From: Acanthamoeba castellanii str. Neff
Taxonomy: Eukaryota; Discosea; Longamoebia; Acanthamoebidae
Assembly: GCF_000313135.1 (NCBI RefSeq)
Contig: NW_004457442.1
Span: 598,778 to 662,777, forward strand
Length of the DNA: 64,000 nucleotides
Reading direction: 5' to 3'
In this document: positions 23,338-33,576 of the stretch, piece by piece
Layout: each line of letters begins with the position of its first letter
Position numbering within the stretch: position 1 is the stretch's first letter
Notes under the pieces: generated by a model
The model's database searches: none
The model's input: the letters and a program-made list of their open reading frames with translations, nothing else
What the model was told of the DNA's origin: nothing
Made by a program: the position numbers and the translations under genes

Positions 23338-26026
23338 ATGTCCTCCTCTTCTCCCGCCCTCGCCGCCCTCGTACCAGAGAAACAATGCGAACTCGAGCAG
23401 ACCCAGCCACGGGCTGCAACCCCACAGCAACAGCAACCACTCCAACAACAGCAGCCCCAGTCTCCTCCCTTGGCCGCCCTAGTCGAGTCCCCGCCGTCGT
23501 CACCGGTGAGTAGTCTCTCCTCGCCTCTCCTCTCCTCTCCCACACACAGATTCACACTCCCTGAACCGCAGATCTTAGTGTAGCAACTCACTTCAACCAT
23601 AACAATCGATCTATCTATCTATCTATTTATTTATGTTTCTTCTTCAAGGAGCTGCTGCCCAAGAGAGGCGCACGGAAGGGTCGCCAGTGCGACGCCTGCC
23701 ACACGACCGAAACGCCCATGTGGCGCCGAGGTACACCCCCACCCCCACCCTCTGCTCCCCTCTTGCGGGAAGCCACACAGAAGACTAAAGGACGGCTTTT
23801 CGGCGAAGGGCCAGGGGGCAAGGGTACTCTGTGCAACGCATGCGGTGTACGCTGGAGCCTGCGCAAGAAGCGACCCCCAAGGTATGCCACCACCCCACCC
23901 ACACCGGCCCTCGCTTCTGCGGTGTTCGTTGCGTTCGCTCCGGAGCTTGCTGCGCGGTTAAAAAGAAAGTTGCAATAATGCTGCCCGGATATATATATCG
24001 TACCATTCAAAACTCCGCACCGGAATTTAAGGCGGAAGTTATCTCTGGAATGACTGTCGCGACGGAACGGAGGGGGAAATTGCCAGGTTCCATTTCGCTG
24101 ATGTCGACATGGTTACGCTGGGCTTTTTGTTTTCAACTCCTCACTTCGTCCCTCCTGAGCACCACCCTGAACCCCGCTCTGCTCCACTTGTTTCCGTATC
24201 GCAGGCCCGGACTTGAAGGCGAAGCCGGTGGCGAAGCGCTCTCCCCACTCCCCGACTCGGACGACCCGGCCGCTGGCAGCATGCTCGACGACGAGGCCAC
24301 CGACCCCGCCATCGCCGCCCTCCGCTCCAAGCGGGAGAGCGATAAGGCACGCCCCCACCTCTGCCTTCCCCATCGCTACATATTCAAAAAAAAAAAAAAA
24401 ATAGTATTCTTATTGTTGACCTCCTACACTGCCCCCTCCACATACTTTTTTTTTTTGCATCTTTTCTCCTCCTTTTGCAAGTGTGGTGTAGTGGGTTGTG
24501 TGTGGTGGCTAACATGGGAGATAAATAATGTCGTCTCTCTCTGCGTGGTGCTGCCTGGCGGTGGGACGGGGTGCAGCAAGACTACTACTACTGCCGCTAC
24601 TGCGACAAGACGTGGCCGCTCAACTACTTCAGGAACAGTCAGCAGTTCGGCGCCCACTGCAGCAACTGCAGCCGCAAGAAGCGACCCTCGCCCAACGGCG
24701 GTACGTAGCCACTTGACACTTGCCCGCCATTGTAACCGGCCACGCCCGTCAACAGTGCTTGGGCTCACGTATGGGGTGGTGGGCGCGCGTGCAGAGACGG
24801 ACGCGGTGGTGGCCAAGCCCAAGAGGGAGCGCCGTGACCGCAAGAGGGTGAAGCGGGAGCCCATTCCGGCGGCCCCGTACTGGAGCGAGGGCGACGCGAG
24901 CGCCTCGCCCACGGCATCCCCGGCCTCGTCACGAGCGTCGTCCGCCTTCACCTCTTCGCCGCCCACCTCTTCGATGATGCCCACATCGCCCTCGTCGTCG
25001 TCGTCGGCGTCACGCAAGCGGGAGCGCGACCACAGCAGCGAAGGCGCCATGACCAAGCGCAGGTCGAAGCACCACAACAACGGCGCCATCTCCAAGAGCG
25101 CGCGTAGAGGCCACCACCACCACCACCACCATCAGGCCACCATCAGCAACGCCTCGAGAAGCGGCAGCGGCAGCAGCGGCAGCAGCGGGGGCGACAGCGA
25201 CGGGGAGGAGGACGATGAGGGTGACGACGACGAGGGCGCGTGGGAGCGGCTGTTCGAGAAGCTGAAGGGGAACAGCGCGGGGCAGGTGGTGGCCACCACC
25301 ACCACCACGGCGCCTGCCGCGGTGTCGCGGGTGCTGAGCGAGGAGGAGCGGCGGCGCGAGGTGGAGTTGCTCGAGAAGGAGGTGACGCTGCTGCGGTACC
25401 AGGTGCGGCTCAAGGAGCACTGGCACAAGAAGAGCCTCAAGGAGGTCAAGCACAACATGGAGGAGGAGCTCCACGAGCTGCAGAAGGACCTCATCTACTC
25501 GTTCGAGGTGGCCCAGGCCTGCATCAAGCTCGAGCTCGAGTCCAACGAGAAGGAGGAGACCCAGGTCCTCCTGGCCTTCGCCCGCCACATCTCCCTCCCG
25601 CCCACCCCGCAGCCCCAGTCGCCCCAACAGCGCCAGCAGCAGCTCCAGCAGCAGTCGAGGGACAGCGCGAGCGCGAGCGAGGCGGGGAGCACGAGCAGCA
25701 GCGGGACGTGCACGCCGTGCCACGACAACCTGGACAAGCTGCGGCAGGACGGGGAGCAGCTGCGACGGAGCTGCACCCAGCAGCTGGCCAAGCTCAAGAC
25801 GGAGCTCGAGCAGCAGTTCAACGCCAAGGAGGAGATCTTCATGCGCATGCTGGGCGAGACCAAGACCCACTTCTCCGCCTCCACCCAGCGCCTGCGCAAG
25901 AAGATCACCGAGATCGAGTCCATCATCGGCACCCTCCGAACGCCGGCGGCCTCCGATATCGCCTCGCCGTCGCCACCGGCCTCCAAGATCGCCCCGCCGG
26001 CGCTGAGTGCCGCCACATGTCAGTGA
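23338..26026 (+). CDS. GATA-type zinc-finger transcription factor with a second C-x2-C-x18-C-x2-C finger and coiled coil
   Basis: Likely DNA-binding regulator. Exons 23338-23505, 23649-23730, 23809-23881, 24205-24346, 24577-24700 and 24795-26026 close to 606 residues. A Q-rich start is followed by a GATA finger at residues 70-95: [33 protein letters not shown]. Spacing is C-x2-C-x18-C-x2-C, the plant/fungal-type loop length. Exon 5 encodes a second cluster at 161-186, [15 protein letters not shown] to [12 protein letters not shown], with the same spacing and the same basic KKRP tail but no GATA-loop signature. The rest is Ser/His-rich, then a helical segment [20 protein letters not shown] and a C-terminal coiled coil (about residues 390-560) that could dimerise. 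The intron after exon 4 starts with GC. The first finger is certain; targets are unknown. Confidence 0.9.
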
Positions 26027-26404
26027 TCGAACGACACGCCAAACGCGTTCGCGCCTCTCCTCGCCCCTCCTCTCCTCCACCGAAGCTCCGAGTGTTGATA
26101 GTAACCACCCCCCGCCACGAGTGTACATACCCGTCACGCCGACCCACGAGCGAGCGAACGAAAACATGCAGCCGGATTCACACGTCAGCGACGCCGTGGC
26201 CCCTCTGCATGGCGACCAAGGGACCGCCGACGGAGCTGAGCAATGCACATACTTACTGCCGCCAGCAGCACACCACCCCCACCAGCATCAAAGACAATGC
26301 GCGCGCCCGCATGCCTCACAGCTGTTTACATAGCTGTTCTTGTATAATTTATTTATTCGCTTTACCCCGCCGTAAGCGTGTAGTTTGTTGTTGGCATGAT
26401 TACA
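26027..26404. other. Shared 3' region of convergent GATA and FAM133-like genes
   Basis: About 380 bp. The AT-rich stretch near 26343-26356 reads AATAAATAAATTATAC on the minus strand, a plausible poly(A) signal for the FAM133-like gene. No ORF of interest. Confidence 0.45.
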
Positions 26405-27523
26405 TTACTGGCGCTCCTTTCGCTCCTCGTTGTCACGCGATTCCCGCCCGCGGTCATCGTCTCTCCGCCGCCTGTCCCGCTCTCTGTCGCGATCGCGTTC
26501 TCGGTCGTCGCGGTGCCGCCTGCGACGCTCTCTGTCTCTGTCTCTTTCCCTGTCCCTGTCCCGATCGCGTTCTCGGGTACTGTCCCTGTCTCGGTCGCGC
26601 GCACCGTTCCGATCCCGGTCGCGCTCGCGGTCACGGCGTTCCGAATCGGGCTTGCCTTCGGCCTTCCTCTCCCTTTCGTCGGCGCGCTCACGGCTGCCGG
26701 CCTTGTCCTTCTCCTCCCTGCTGGCCGGCCCCTCCTCCTTCTCCTTCCTTTTGTCCTTCTTCTCCTTCTCCTTCTCGCTGTCTTCGTCTTGGTCGGAGGA
26801 GCTTTCCGATGATGAGGCGGCGAAGAATGCCGAGAGCTTCATCTCCTTTTTGTTCTTCTTCTTCGTTTTCGTCGTCTTCTCCTTTTTGTCCTTCTTCCTG
26901 CGCTTCCTCTTCTTCCTGTTCCTCTCCGAGTCGTCCGACGACGACGAGTCCTCCGAGGAGGAGTCGGACGACGACGAAGCGGACGACGAGGAAGAGCCCC
27001 TCCTCCTCTTCCTCCTCTTCTTGCTCTTCCTGTCCTTCCTGTCCTTCTTTCGGTCCTCGTCCCGCTTCTTGATGACGTGCTGGCGGTTCTCGTCGAGCTC
27101 GGCGCGCCAGTCCTTCTGCATGTTGTTCTCCCACTCCTCGAGGGCCTTGCTGGTCTTGTTCTGTTCGGCCATCATGCTCTTGACCTCGTCCCACGACGGC
27201 CTCGGGCGATTCAGGTAGTCCCGAATCGAAGGCCCGCTCGACTCCACGGGGCCTGATTGGCGAGCGAGAACCATCGGGTTGATGTACCCCTGGGCACAGT
27301 CAGAACGGCGCGTGGTGCACCACTACTGTTACTCGTGCCCAGTGCCCTCTCTGCCCCCCCCCCAATCCGTGGTCCAATTCTCCGTTCTACTTCTTGTGTG
27401 AACACCACTACACCGCCTTGTTCCATTTGACTCGAATTTGATGTGTGTGGAGTGGTGAGCTGGGCGTAGAGGGTGGTGCGGAAGGTGGCGTACCTGCGGC
27501 TGGAAGCCCCGACGCTTTCCCAT
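26405..27523 (-). CDS. FAM133-like RS/RD-rich nuclear protein
   Basis: Two exons, 27523-27494 and 27289-26405, give 304 residues. The N-terminus MGKRRGFQPQ-GYINPMVLARQ and then [20 protein letters not shown] closely follow the animal FAM133 start (MGKRDNRVAYMNPIAMAR..., [20 protein letters not shown]). The second conserved part, ALEEWENNMQKDWRAELDENR, is also as in FAM133. The remainder is low complexity: K/R-rich, then Ser/Asp/Glu, then a long R-D/R-E alternating tail of the SR-related type. FAM133 proteins are poorly characterised nuclear proteins, and the RD tail suggests a link with splicing or RNA condensates (inference). The tiny first exon is supported by a GT-AG intron of about 200 nt and by family similarity across the junction. 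Confidence 0.88.
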
Positions 27524-27689
27524 CTCTCGCAGACGTGTGATGTGCGGCAGCGGACGAAAAAGAAAATGTATTTTCCTAATTTCTTTATTCATTAACCGTG
27601 CATAGCAACCTCAGAGTTGATGCTTTTGTACACGAGGGACGCCGCGGGCACGGCCCGCAAGCAAGACGACACGGCAGAGCCTGTTGGGC

Positions 27690-29367
27690 TCAGTTGCCGG
27701 CCCGCAGCTCCATCTCCTCGGGGTGGGCCATGGGGTGGTTCTTCTTGGCCTTGCCCAGCACGTAGGAGCCCAGGCCGACCACCACGATGCCCGCCACCAC
27801 CACGCCCACGAAGATCCAGCCTAGCCGCGTGCGTCCACCCACATCACCCGCCCACACCATCAGCACTTAAGAAAGCTGTTTTTGCGAGATCTACATTGCA
27901 GCGGGCGGGCACAGCGGTACCGGCTTCCTTGGAGAGCTTGTTGTCGTCGAGGTTGCTGAAGGGGACGAAGGCCTTGATGCGGCGACCATTCAGCGGCTGC
28001 GTGGGTCTGTCGTCCCGTCGTCGTAATGACATGGCATGACATGATGTAAGCCACCACCCTCGTCAGACACGCATGGCGGATCGTGGTGCCCTTCCCCTCC
28101 CGGTGCGAGAAGAGGAAAGGGGTGGGTACCGTGCGTTGTGGTGGAGCAGGTCGGCGAAGACCTTGAGCTGGGCGGGCGAGGCGGGCAGGATGCGGCGCGC
28201 GAGGACGTAGCTGGCGTCCTCCGTGCAGGGCGGGCTCGTCAGCGACCCGAGCAGCGAGTAGTACCCCTCGGCGAACGACTCCGCCACCAGGCTCGCCAGA
28301 TCAAACTCCAACGGGACCTGCCACCCGACCACCACCACCAGCAGCAGCAGCCACCACGAGATGTGCGAGAAATTCATTAATTCGTGGCCCGCACGCGGCC
28401 TGAAAGAGCGGAGAGATGTGGGTGAGCGGGTGCGTACGTAGCTGGAGGTGGTGTTGATGGGCAGGTAGGGGATGAGGGAGTCGAGGAATCCGCTGCTCGC
28501 GTGGGAGGTGTTGAAGGAGATGACGGCCACAGCCACCTGCTTCTTCGAGGTGTGGTGGTAGAGGTAGACGGACAGGTCCGGCCGGTAACCTTGGAAGGTG
28601 AACTCCGACGGCGCGTGGAAGGCCAGAGAGCTCAGGTAGAACACCTGCAACACGCAACCGCCCACCACCACCACCACCACCCACGGACTATGAGCCAAAT
28701 ACACCGGTGCCGCCATTCACCGGCGCACTCGGAACAGCACGCGGTAAGTGGTGTCGCGGGGCGTGCCTTGTGCTCGAAGGGGCCACCGGTGACGGTAGAG
28801 CCGGGCGCCCAGTCCATTCGGAGCGAATGGGGAGACGACACCATCTGCGTCTTTCCCGTCCTGCGCCCCTCCCACCACAACAACAAGGGTGGCAAAGAGC
28901 GAAAAACGAAAAGTAAGCGACGCGTAGAGAAAAAAGGTCCCCAACCTTCGTTCTTTTGATGGGGGGGGGGTGACGAAAGGAGGCGTGGCCACGTACGTGC
29001 TGCCCTCATCGGCGAATGGATTCACGATGTCGAACGAAAGGGGACCCATGTTGTAGTCCATGGTCACGTAGCGAATGTCCACAGGCGCTTGCAAGGCCCT
29101 ATCCCCCCCCCCAACAACGCGTGCCGAAAAAAATGCATCGGCATCATCAACAAAAAGCGGAACGGGGGGGGGAGTAATAGAACGAATAAAAACGAAGAAG
29201 GAGTACCCCTGGGAGCACTTGGCGTATTCGACGCAGAGATCGCCCCAAACCTCGGGTCCGTTTTCGGTGCCCTCGTCATAGCTCCACATGGCGCACTGGC
29301 CCAGGGCGCCACCGGCAAGGACGACGACCAGAGCGATCGCGAGGCCCACCTTCAACAGCAGCTGCAT
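27690..29367 (-). CDS. Membrane-anchored alpha-carbonic-anhydrase-related protein, zinc ligands lost
   Basis: Alpha-CA fold, probably without CA activity. Exons 29367-29207, 29098-28997, 28860-28767, 28644-28438, 28317-28130, 28006-27921 and 27820-27690 close to 322 residues. Residues 1-22 form a signal peptide. CA landmarks: APVDIR (equivalent of SPVDI), LAFHAPSEFTF (equivalent of the FHFH-PSEHT strand), SLTSPPCTED (equivalent of SLTTPP) and RPTQPLNGRRI (equivalent of RPLQPLNGR). The zinc His of the first strand (CA II His94) is Ala127, His96 is kept as His129, and the His119 position is Tyr146. Residues about 280-302 are a C-terminal transmembrane helix followed by KAKK, so the domain is lumenal or extracellular. 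The intron after exon 3 starts with GC. AATAAA near 27582 (minus) may be the poly(A) signal, very close to the FAM133-like start. Confidence 0.88.
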
Positions 29368-29497
29368 CTTCTTCGTTCTTCTTCTGTGTAGGGGCTCGTT
29401 GCTACGAACTTCTCCGGGCCTGAGAAAACGGAATGCCCCCCCCCCCAAATTACCAAGACGTCGCTTCTTTCTTTTGGCTGCCGCCAGCTGTCCGACG

Positions 29498-29955
29498 TCA
29501 GCTCCCAGACGACGGGCCGCACAGGATGTTCTCCAGCCGCATGGCCGCTGGCCCTCCAGCAGCACTAGCTGGTTGGTCGTCGTCGTGGTCGTCGTTGTTG
29601 CCGGCCTCGTGTGCTGCGGCTGATGCTGGTGGCACCGCGGCGGGTGGTCGCGGAGAGGTGGCTGCGAGGAAGGCGCGCAGGTGGCGCATGCGGGCGGTGT
29701 ACTTGTCGCGCACGCCCCGCCACGGGGCCGATCGCGAGAAGAAGGGCGAGACGCGGGCCAGCACTCGCGCCACGCCGTCCCAGGCGTGCATCTGGACCAG
29801 CACGTTGAGCACCATCTCGACCACCGGCTGCGACGTGAAGTGGTCGAAAATGGGCCTCTCCTCGAGCAGCCCCACGCACGTCCACGCCACCTCCAGCGCC
29901 TCCTCCCGCCGACCCTGGCACCAAAACACCTCTGGCGCACACACACCACACACCA

Positions 29956-29992
<37 letters not shown>

Positions 29993-30856
29993 GGCGATGA
30001 GACCAAGGACTGTGAGCAATATACACACACGACTACACGACTACACGTACGCTGATGGGGGGGGGGCATAGTACCGGCGCGTAGGCTCTCAAAGTGGAAG
30101 ATGCCGAGGGCGTGCAGGTTAGCAGAGGCGAAGCCCTGCTGGCGGAGCTCGCCGAGAGCGGCGCTGGCGTTGTCGAGCACGGGGAGGAGGACCTCGAGGT
30201 CGGCGGCGCTCTGTAGGACCGCCGATGCGAACGGATAGCTGGGCATGCGCAAGTTGCGGGGCGACTGGAGCCTGCCCAAGGCGGCGGCGCGGACGGGCGG
30301 CCGTGCCCTTTCTGCTTCTCTTTCGGCTTCGAAGTCGGAGTGGTCCTGTCTGGGTTCCTGGTCGGCCGTGAGGAGGTTGTGGATGGAGAGCGGGTTGGTG
30401 CGGGTGCTGCTGCGGGACTCACGCGATGCGCACGCTGACGAGGAGGACTCCTCCTCGGCGGCGGCGGCGGCGGCGGCGACGACGTGGAGAAGCCGGTGGT
30501 CGCTGAGGTCGAACTGATATCGGTCCGGGGTGCACCCCGCTCTGCAGGCGCGCCTCACAGCGTGAGCAATTGGGGGGAGGGGGTGCGAGGCAGGCGGAGC
30601 TCGAGTGTGGCGGTTGTGAGCTGAGAGGGTGGTGGCTGGTGGTGGCCGGTGGTGCATGTCATAGGGCATACCGGTACTGGTAGATGGACTTCATGAGCAC
30701 GCCCACGCAGTGGAAGCACACGACGAGCTTCTTCTGGGCCACGAAGGGCAGGTGGAACTTCTCGGCCAGGTACTGCGGCGACCCTGCACGCGGACGATGC
30801 GCGTTCATTGTCGGTGGTGGTGCTGCTGCTGGTGGTGGTGGTGGTGGTGGTGGTGG

Positions 30857-30887
<31 letters not shown>

Positions 30888-33379
30888 GGTGGTGGTGGTT
30901 GAGCACGCACCCCTCCGGAGAGGGGGGGGGGCACGAGGAGGAGGAGCATGAGGGTGGGTGGGTGGGTGGGCGCACTGTCGAGGCCGGAGTAGTAGGGGTG
31001 CTGGCCGAGGGCCTCGAACTCCTGGCCATCGACGGCCGAGTACCACGTGGAGGTCAACAGGCACTGGAGGTAGGTGAACGAATTGACGGCCCCCAGCGAG
31101 CGGCACATCTGCATCGACAGCGTGATGTAGTACGTCGACAACCTGGCGCGGTACCCCCGCACGCACCACCCCGCACCACCCACCAAATCGACCAACAACG
31201 CCACCGTCACCGTCGTCGTCGCGGGTTGGTTGGTTGGTTGGTTGGTTGGTTGGTTGGTTGGTTGGTTGGTTGGTTGGTTGGTTGGTTGGTTGGTTGGTTG
31301 GTCGATCAGCAGGGCAGAGCCAGGAGGGAGTGGGTTGAGAGAGAGAGAGAGAGAGTGAGTGAGAGAGAGAGAGTAGGTGGTCACACCTGTGTGCCTCTTC
31401 GGGGGATTCGCAGAAGAAGCGCGTGAGGGCGGGTATACGCTCGAGTGCCTGGGCCACGCTGTAGTCGGCCACGTCGAAGATGTCCCTGTACCGCAGCAGC
31501 AGCAGCCACGCGAACCCGCCCCTCAATGAAACTCATATGTAGCCAGCAAGGTAAAGGGAATGCGATACACGCGTACGCGCAGTGGTGGTGGCTGGTGGTG
31601 GTGGTGGTGGCAGAAAGCGGTACCCAAGATGGTCCCGCGCCTTCTCGTAGAAATCGCGGGCCACGTCCATCTGGCCCTGCAGGAGCGCTCCTTTCCCCCG
31701 CCCACCACCACCGCCGCCGCCGCCGCCAGACGGGCGAGCCGAAAGACGTAAGCTCGCGCGTGAGTGCGGGGCGCCACCACCTCCGGAGACTGCTGAGACC
31801 CGAAGGCGGACGGATGCGAGGAGGTGCACGAGTGGGGGGGGGGGTGGCGGCGGCGGTGTACCCATGGAGGAGGCGAAGAGCACGTTGAAGGACAGGGGCG
31901 AGCGCTCTTTGTCGCCCTCGGAAGTGCACATCAGGTGCAGTACGCTATCGGCGGACCGTACCCCCGATCAGCCATAAAGGGAATAAGAACCCATAAGAAC
32001 CAATACAATAAGAATGATAATGATAATAGGAAAAGAATAATAAGCCCACACACGACAAGGGAGGATGCTGTGTGCGTGGTCGGGGGGGGGGAGGTGGTGC
32101 ACACACTTGCTGCTGTCGAGAGCGGCCGGGTTGAGCGGGGTGGCCACCCAGTACTCGTTGCGGTAGGTCTCCGTGAATCTCATCGCTTGGCTCGCCACCT
32201 ACACACGCGACGTCCGCCCGCGATATTGGAACGCGTGAGACCACAGGGAGATAGGGCGACACGCCACACGCCACACGCCACACGCCACACGCCACACGCC
32301 ACGCCACACGCCACACGCCACACGCCACCCCACTCGTTTGTGCATTATGGCCACAAGCGCGGCACATGAAGAATGGGGGAAGAGGGGAGCGTGTGCTTAC
32401 ATCGAGGTGAGCGTTGGCGTTCCAGAGGTGCAACGGTCGTTGCGTGTAGCGATTCTGTCGGTGCGTGGTGTGTCGTGGATGAGGCTGCTAGCCGGCGGGC
32501 CGTGCTCCCATGTGCAGCGACGGCTAGGTAAGGAGGAGAGCGCACCCACGAGGTCGGCTGAGTGCGTGATGGGTTGGTTGCCTCGACGAGGACTAGTCCC
32601 TCCCGGGGGCGCTTCCGATGGGCTGCCGCGGCACCACCGCGCGACGTCGTGGCCGTGGTGGTTGTGGAGCGCCAGGTGATGTTGGTGTAGTGATTCTCGG
32701 CATCCCCGCGCTTACCTGCGCGCCCAGCACGCGGGGAGGGGTCAGTCGCTCACTAGCGCCAGCTAAAGTGAAGGCACGTCCAGCCATCATGATGCATAGC
32801 ATGGGGGGGGGGCAAGAAAGAGGGGACGCACCTATGCGGCGCGAGGAGACATGCGGGAACACCGAGAGGAGGAGCTTGCCAAAGGCCGAAGACGTGGTAG
32901 GCTGAATGCTGCACACGTGTGGCGTGCGCCACCCCGCACCACGCGAGCATCACAACGAATGACGAGTGAGTGAATGAAGAGGGGGGACTTCATTTAACGA
33001 CACTCATCCTCATCCGACGCTGCTCAACGCCAACGCCGCTGTGGTGTGTGAGCCCGCCCAATGTGCTGGTGTGTGTGTGTGTATATCAGAGCATAGCGCA
33101 TCGAGGTGGAAGGACGCACCGGTTGTCCTTGCAGAAGGCGACGTAGTGGGCGTGCACCTCACGCTTGGGTACCGTGGCCCCCTCGCGGGGCTCCATGGCG
33201 TTCTCCAGCCTGGAGGCGAGAAAGAAAAACGGGCCAGGCTGGAGAAAAGAAAAGAAAAGAAAAAACACAGTGTAGAGGGGGTGAGTGTGACGGTACCATT
33301 GGAAGATGATGGGGGCGGCCTTGTCCTTGGGGATGCTCCAGGCCCACGGGCACTCGGCCTCACTCATCGTATGTGCCAT
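29498..33379 (-). CDS. RFX-type winged-helix transcription factor with fungal-TF-like regulatory region
   Basis: Probable DNA-binding regulator of 664 residues. Thirteen exons close in frame: 33379-33297, 33209-33120, 32908-32832, 32715-32546, 32454-32401, 32198-32107, 31944-31862, 31690-31624, 31485-31387, 31142-30976, 30783-30672, 30541-30075 and 29931-29498. Residues about 18-98 are an RFX domain: [53 protein letters not shown], then [12 protein letters not shown]. From about residue 141 the protein is helical: [55 protein letters not shown]. This follows the order of the regulatory region of fungal Zn2Cys6 factors (resemblance by eye). The animal RFX B/C/dimerisation blocks were not recognised. 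Introns carry long GGTT and GGT microsatellites. Confidence 0.82.
30818..30900. repeat. GGT trinucleotide microsatellite in RFX-gene intron
   Basis: Near-perfect (GGT)n run on the plus strand with two interruptions, inside the intron between exons 10 and 11 of the RFX-like gene. Confidence 0.9.
31224..31302. repeat. GGTT tetranucleotide microsatellite in RFX-gene intron
   Basis: About twenty uninterrupted GGTT units in the intron between exons 9 and 10 of the RFX-like gene. The complementary strand reads AACC repeats, giving a spurious N-Q-P-T reading frame. Confidence 0.95.
32255..32332. repeat. CACACGC-type short tandem repeat in intron
   Basis: Tandem CGCCACA units in the intron between exons 5 and 6 of the RFX-like gene. 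A related array lies at about 48026-48078 in the LRR-FYVE gene. Confidence 0.8.
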
Positions 33380-33576
33380 AACAGGGGCTCTGTTCTTCTT
33401 TGCTGCTCCGAGGACCACGTGCTAGTAGGTTACAGGTTACCGGAACTGCCACCTCCTGTTCCGCGCTCGGGCATGCAAACAACTTCACGTTCCGAGGAAT
33501 TTCACTTTCGGGGGGTAATGCCCACAATTTAAATTGGGGGACAATAAATAAATAAAATAAATAATAAATAATAATC

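Noticed and set aside
30659..31526. Asn-Gln-Pro-Thr repeat protein on the minus strand
   Set aside because: It is the translation of the intronic AACC microsatellite. The flanking exons of the RFX-like gene join in another phase and skip it.
32101..32434. Separate small gene starting near 32433 or 32198 on the minus strand
   Set aside because: The apparent starts are not ATG; the pieces join in phase as exons 5 and 6 of the RFX-like gene.
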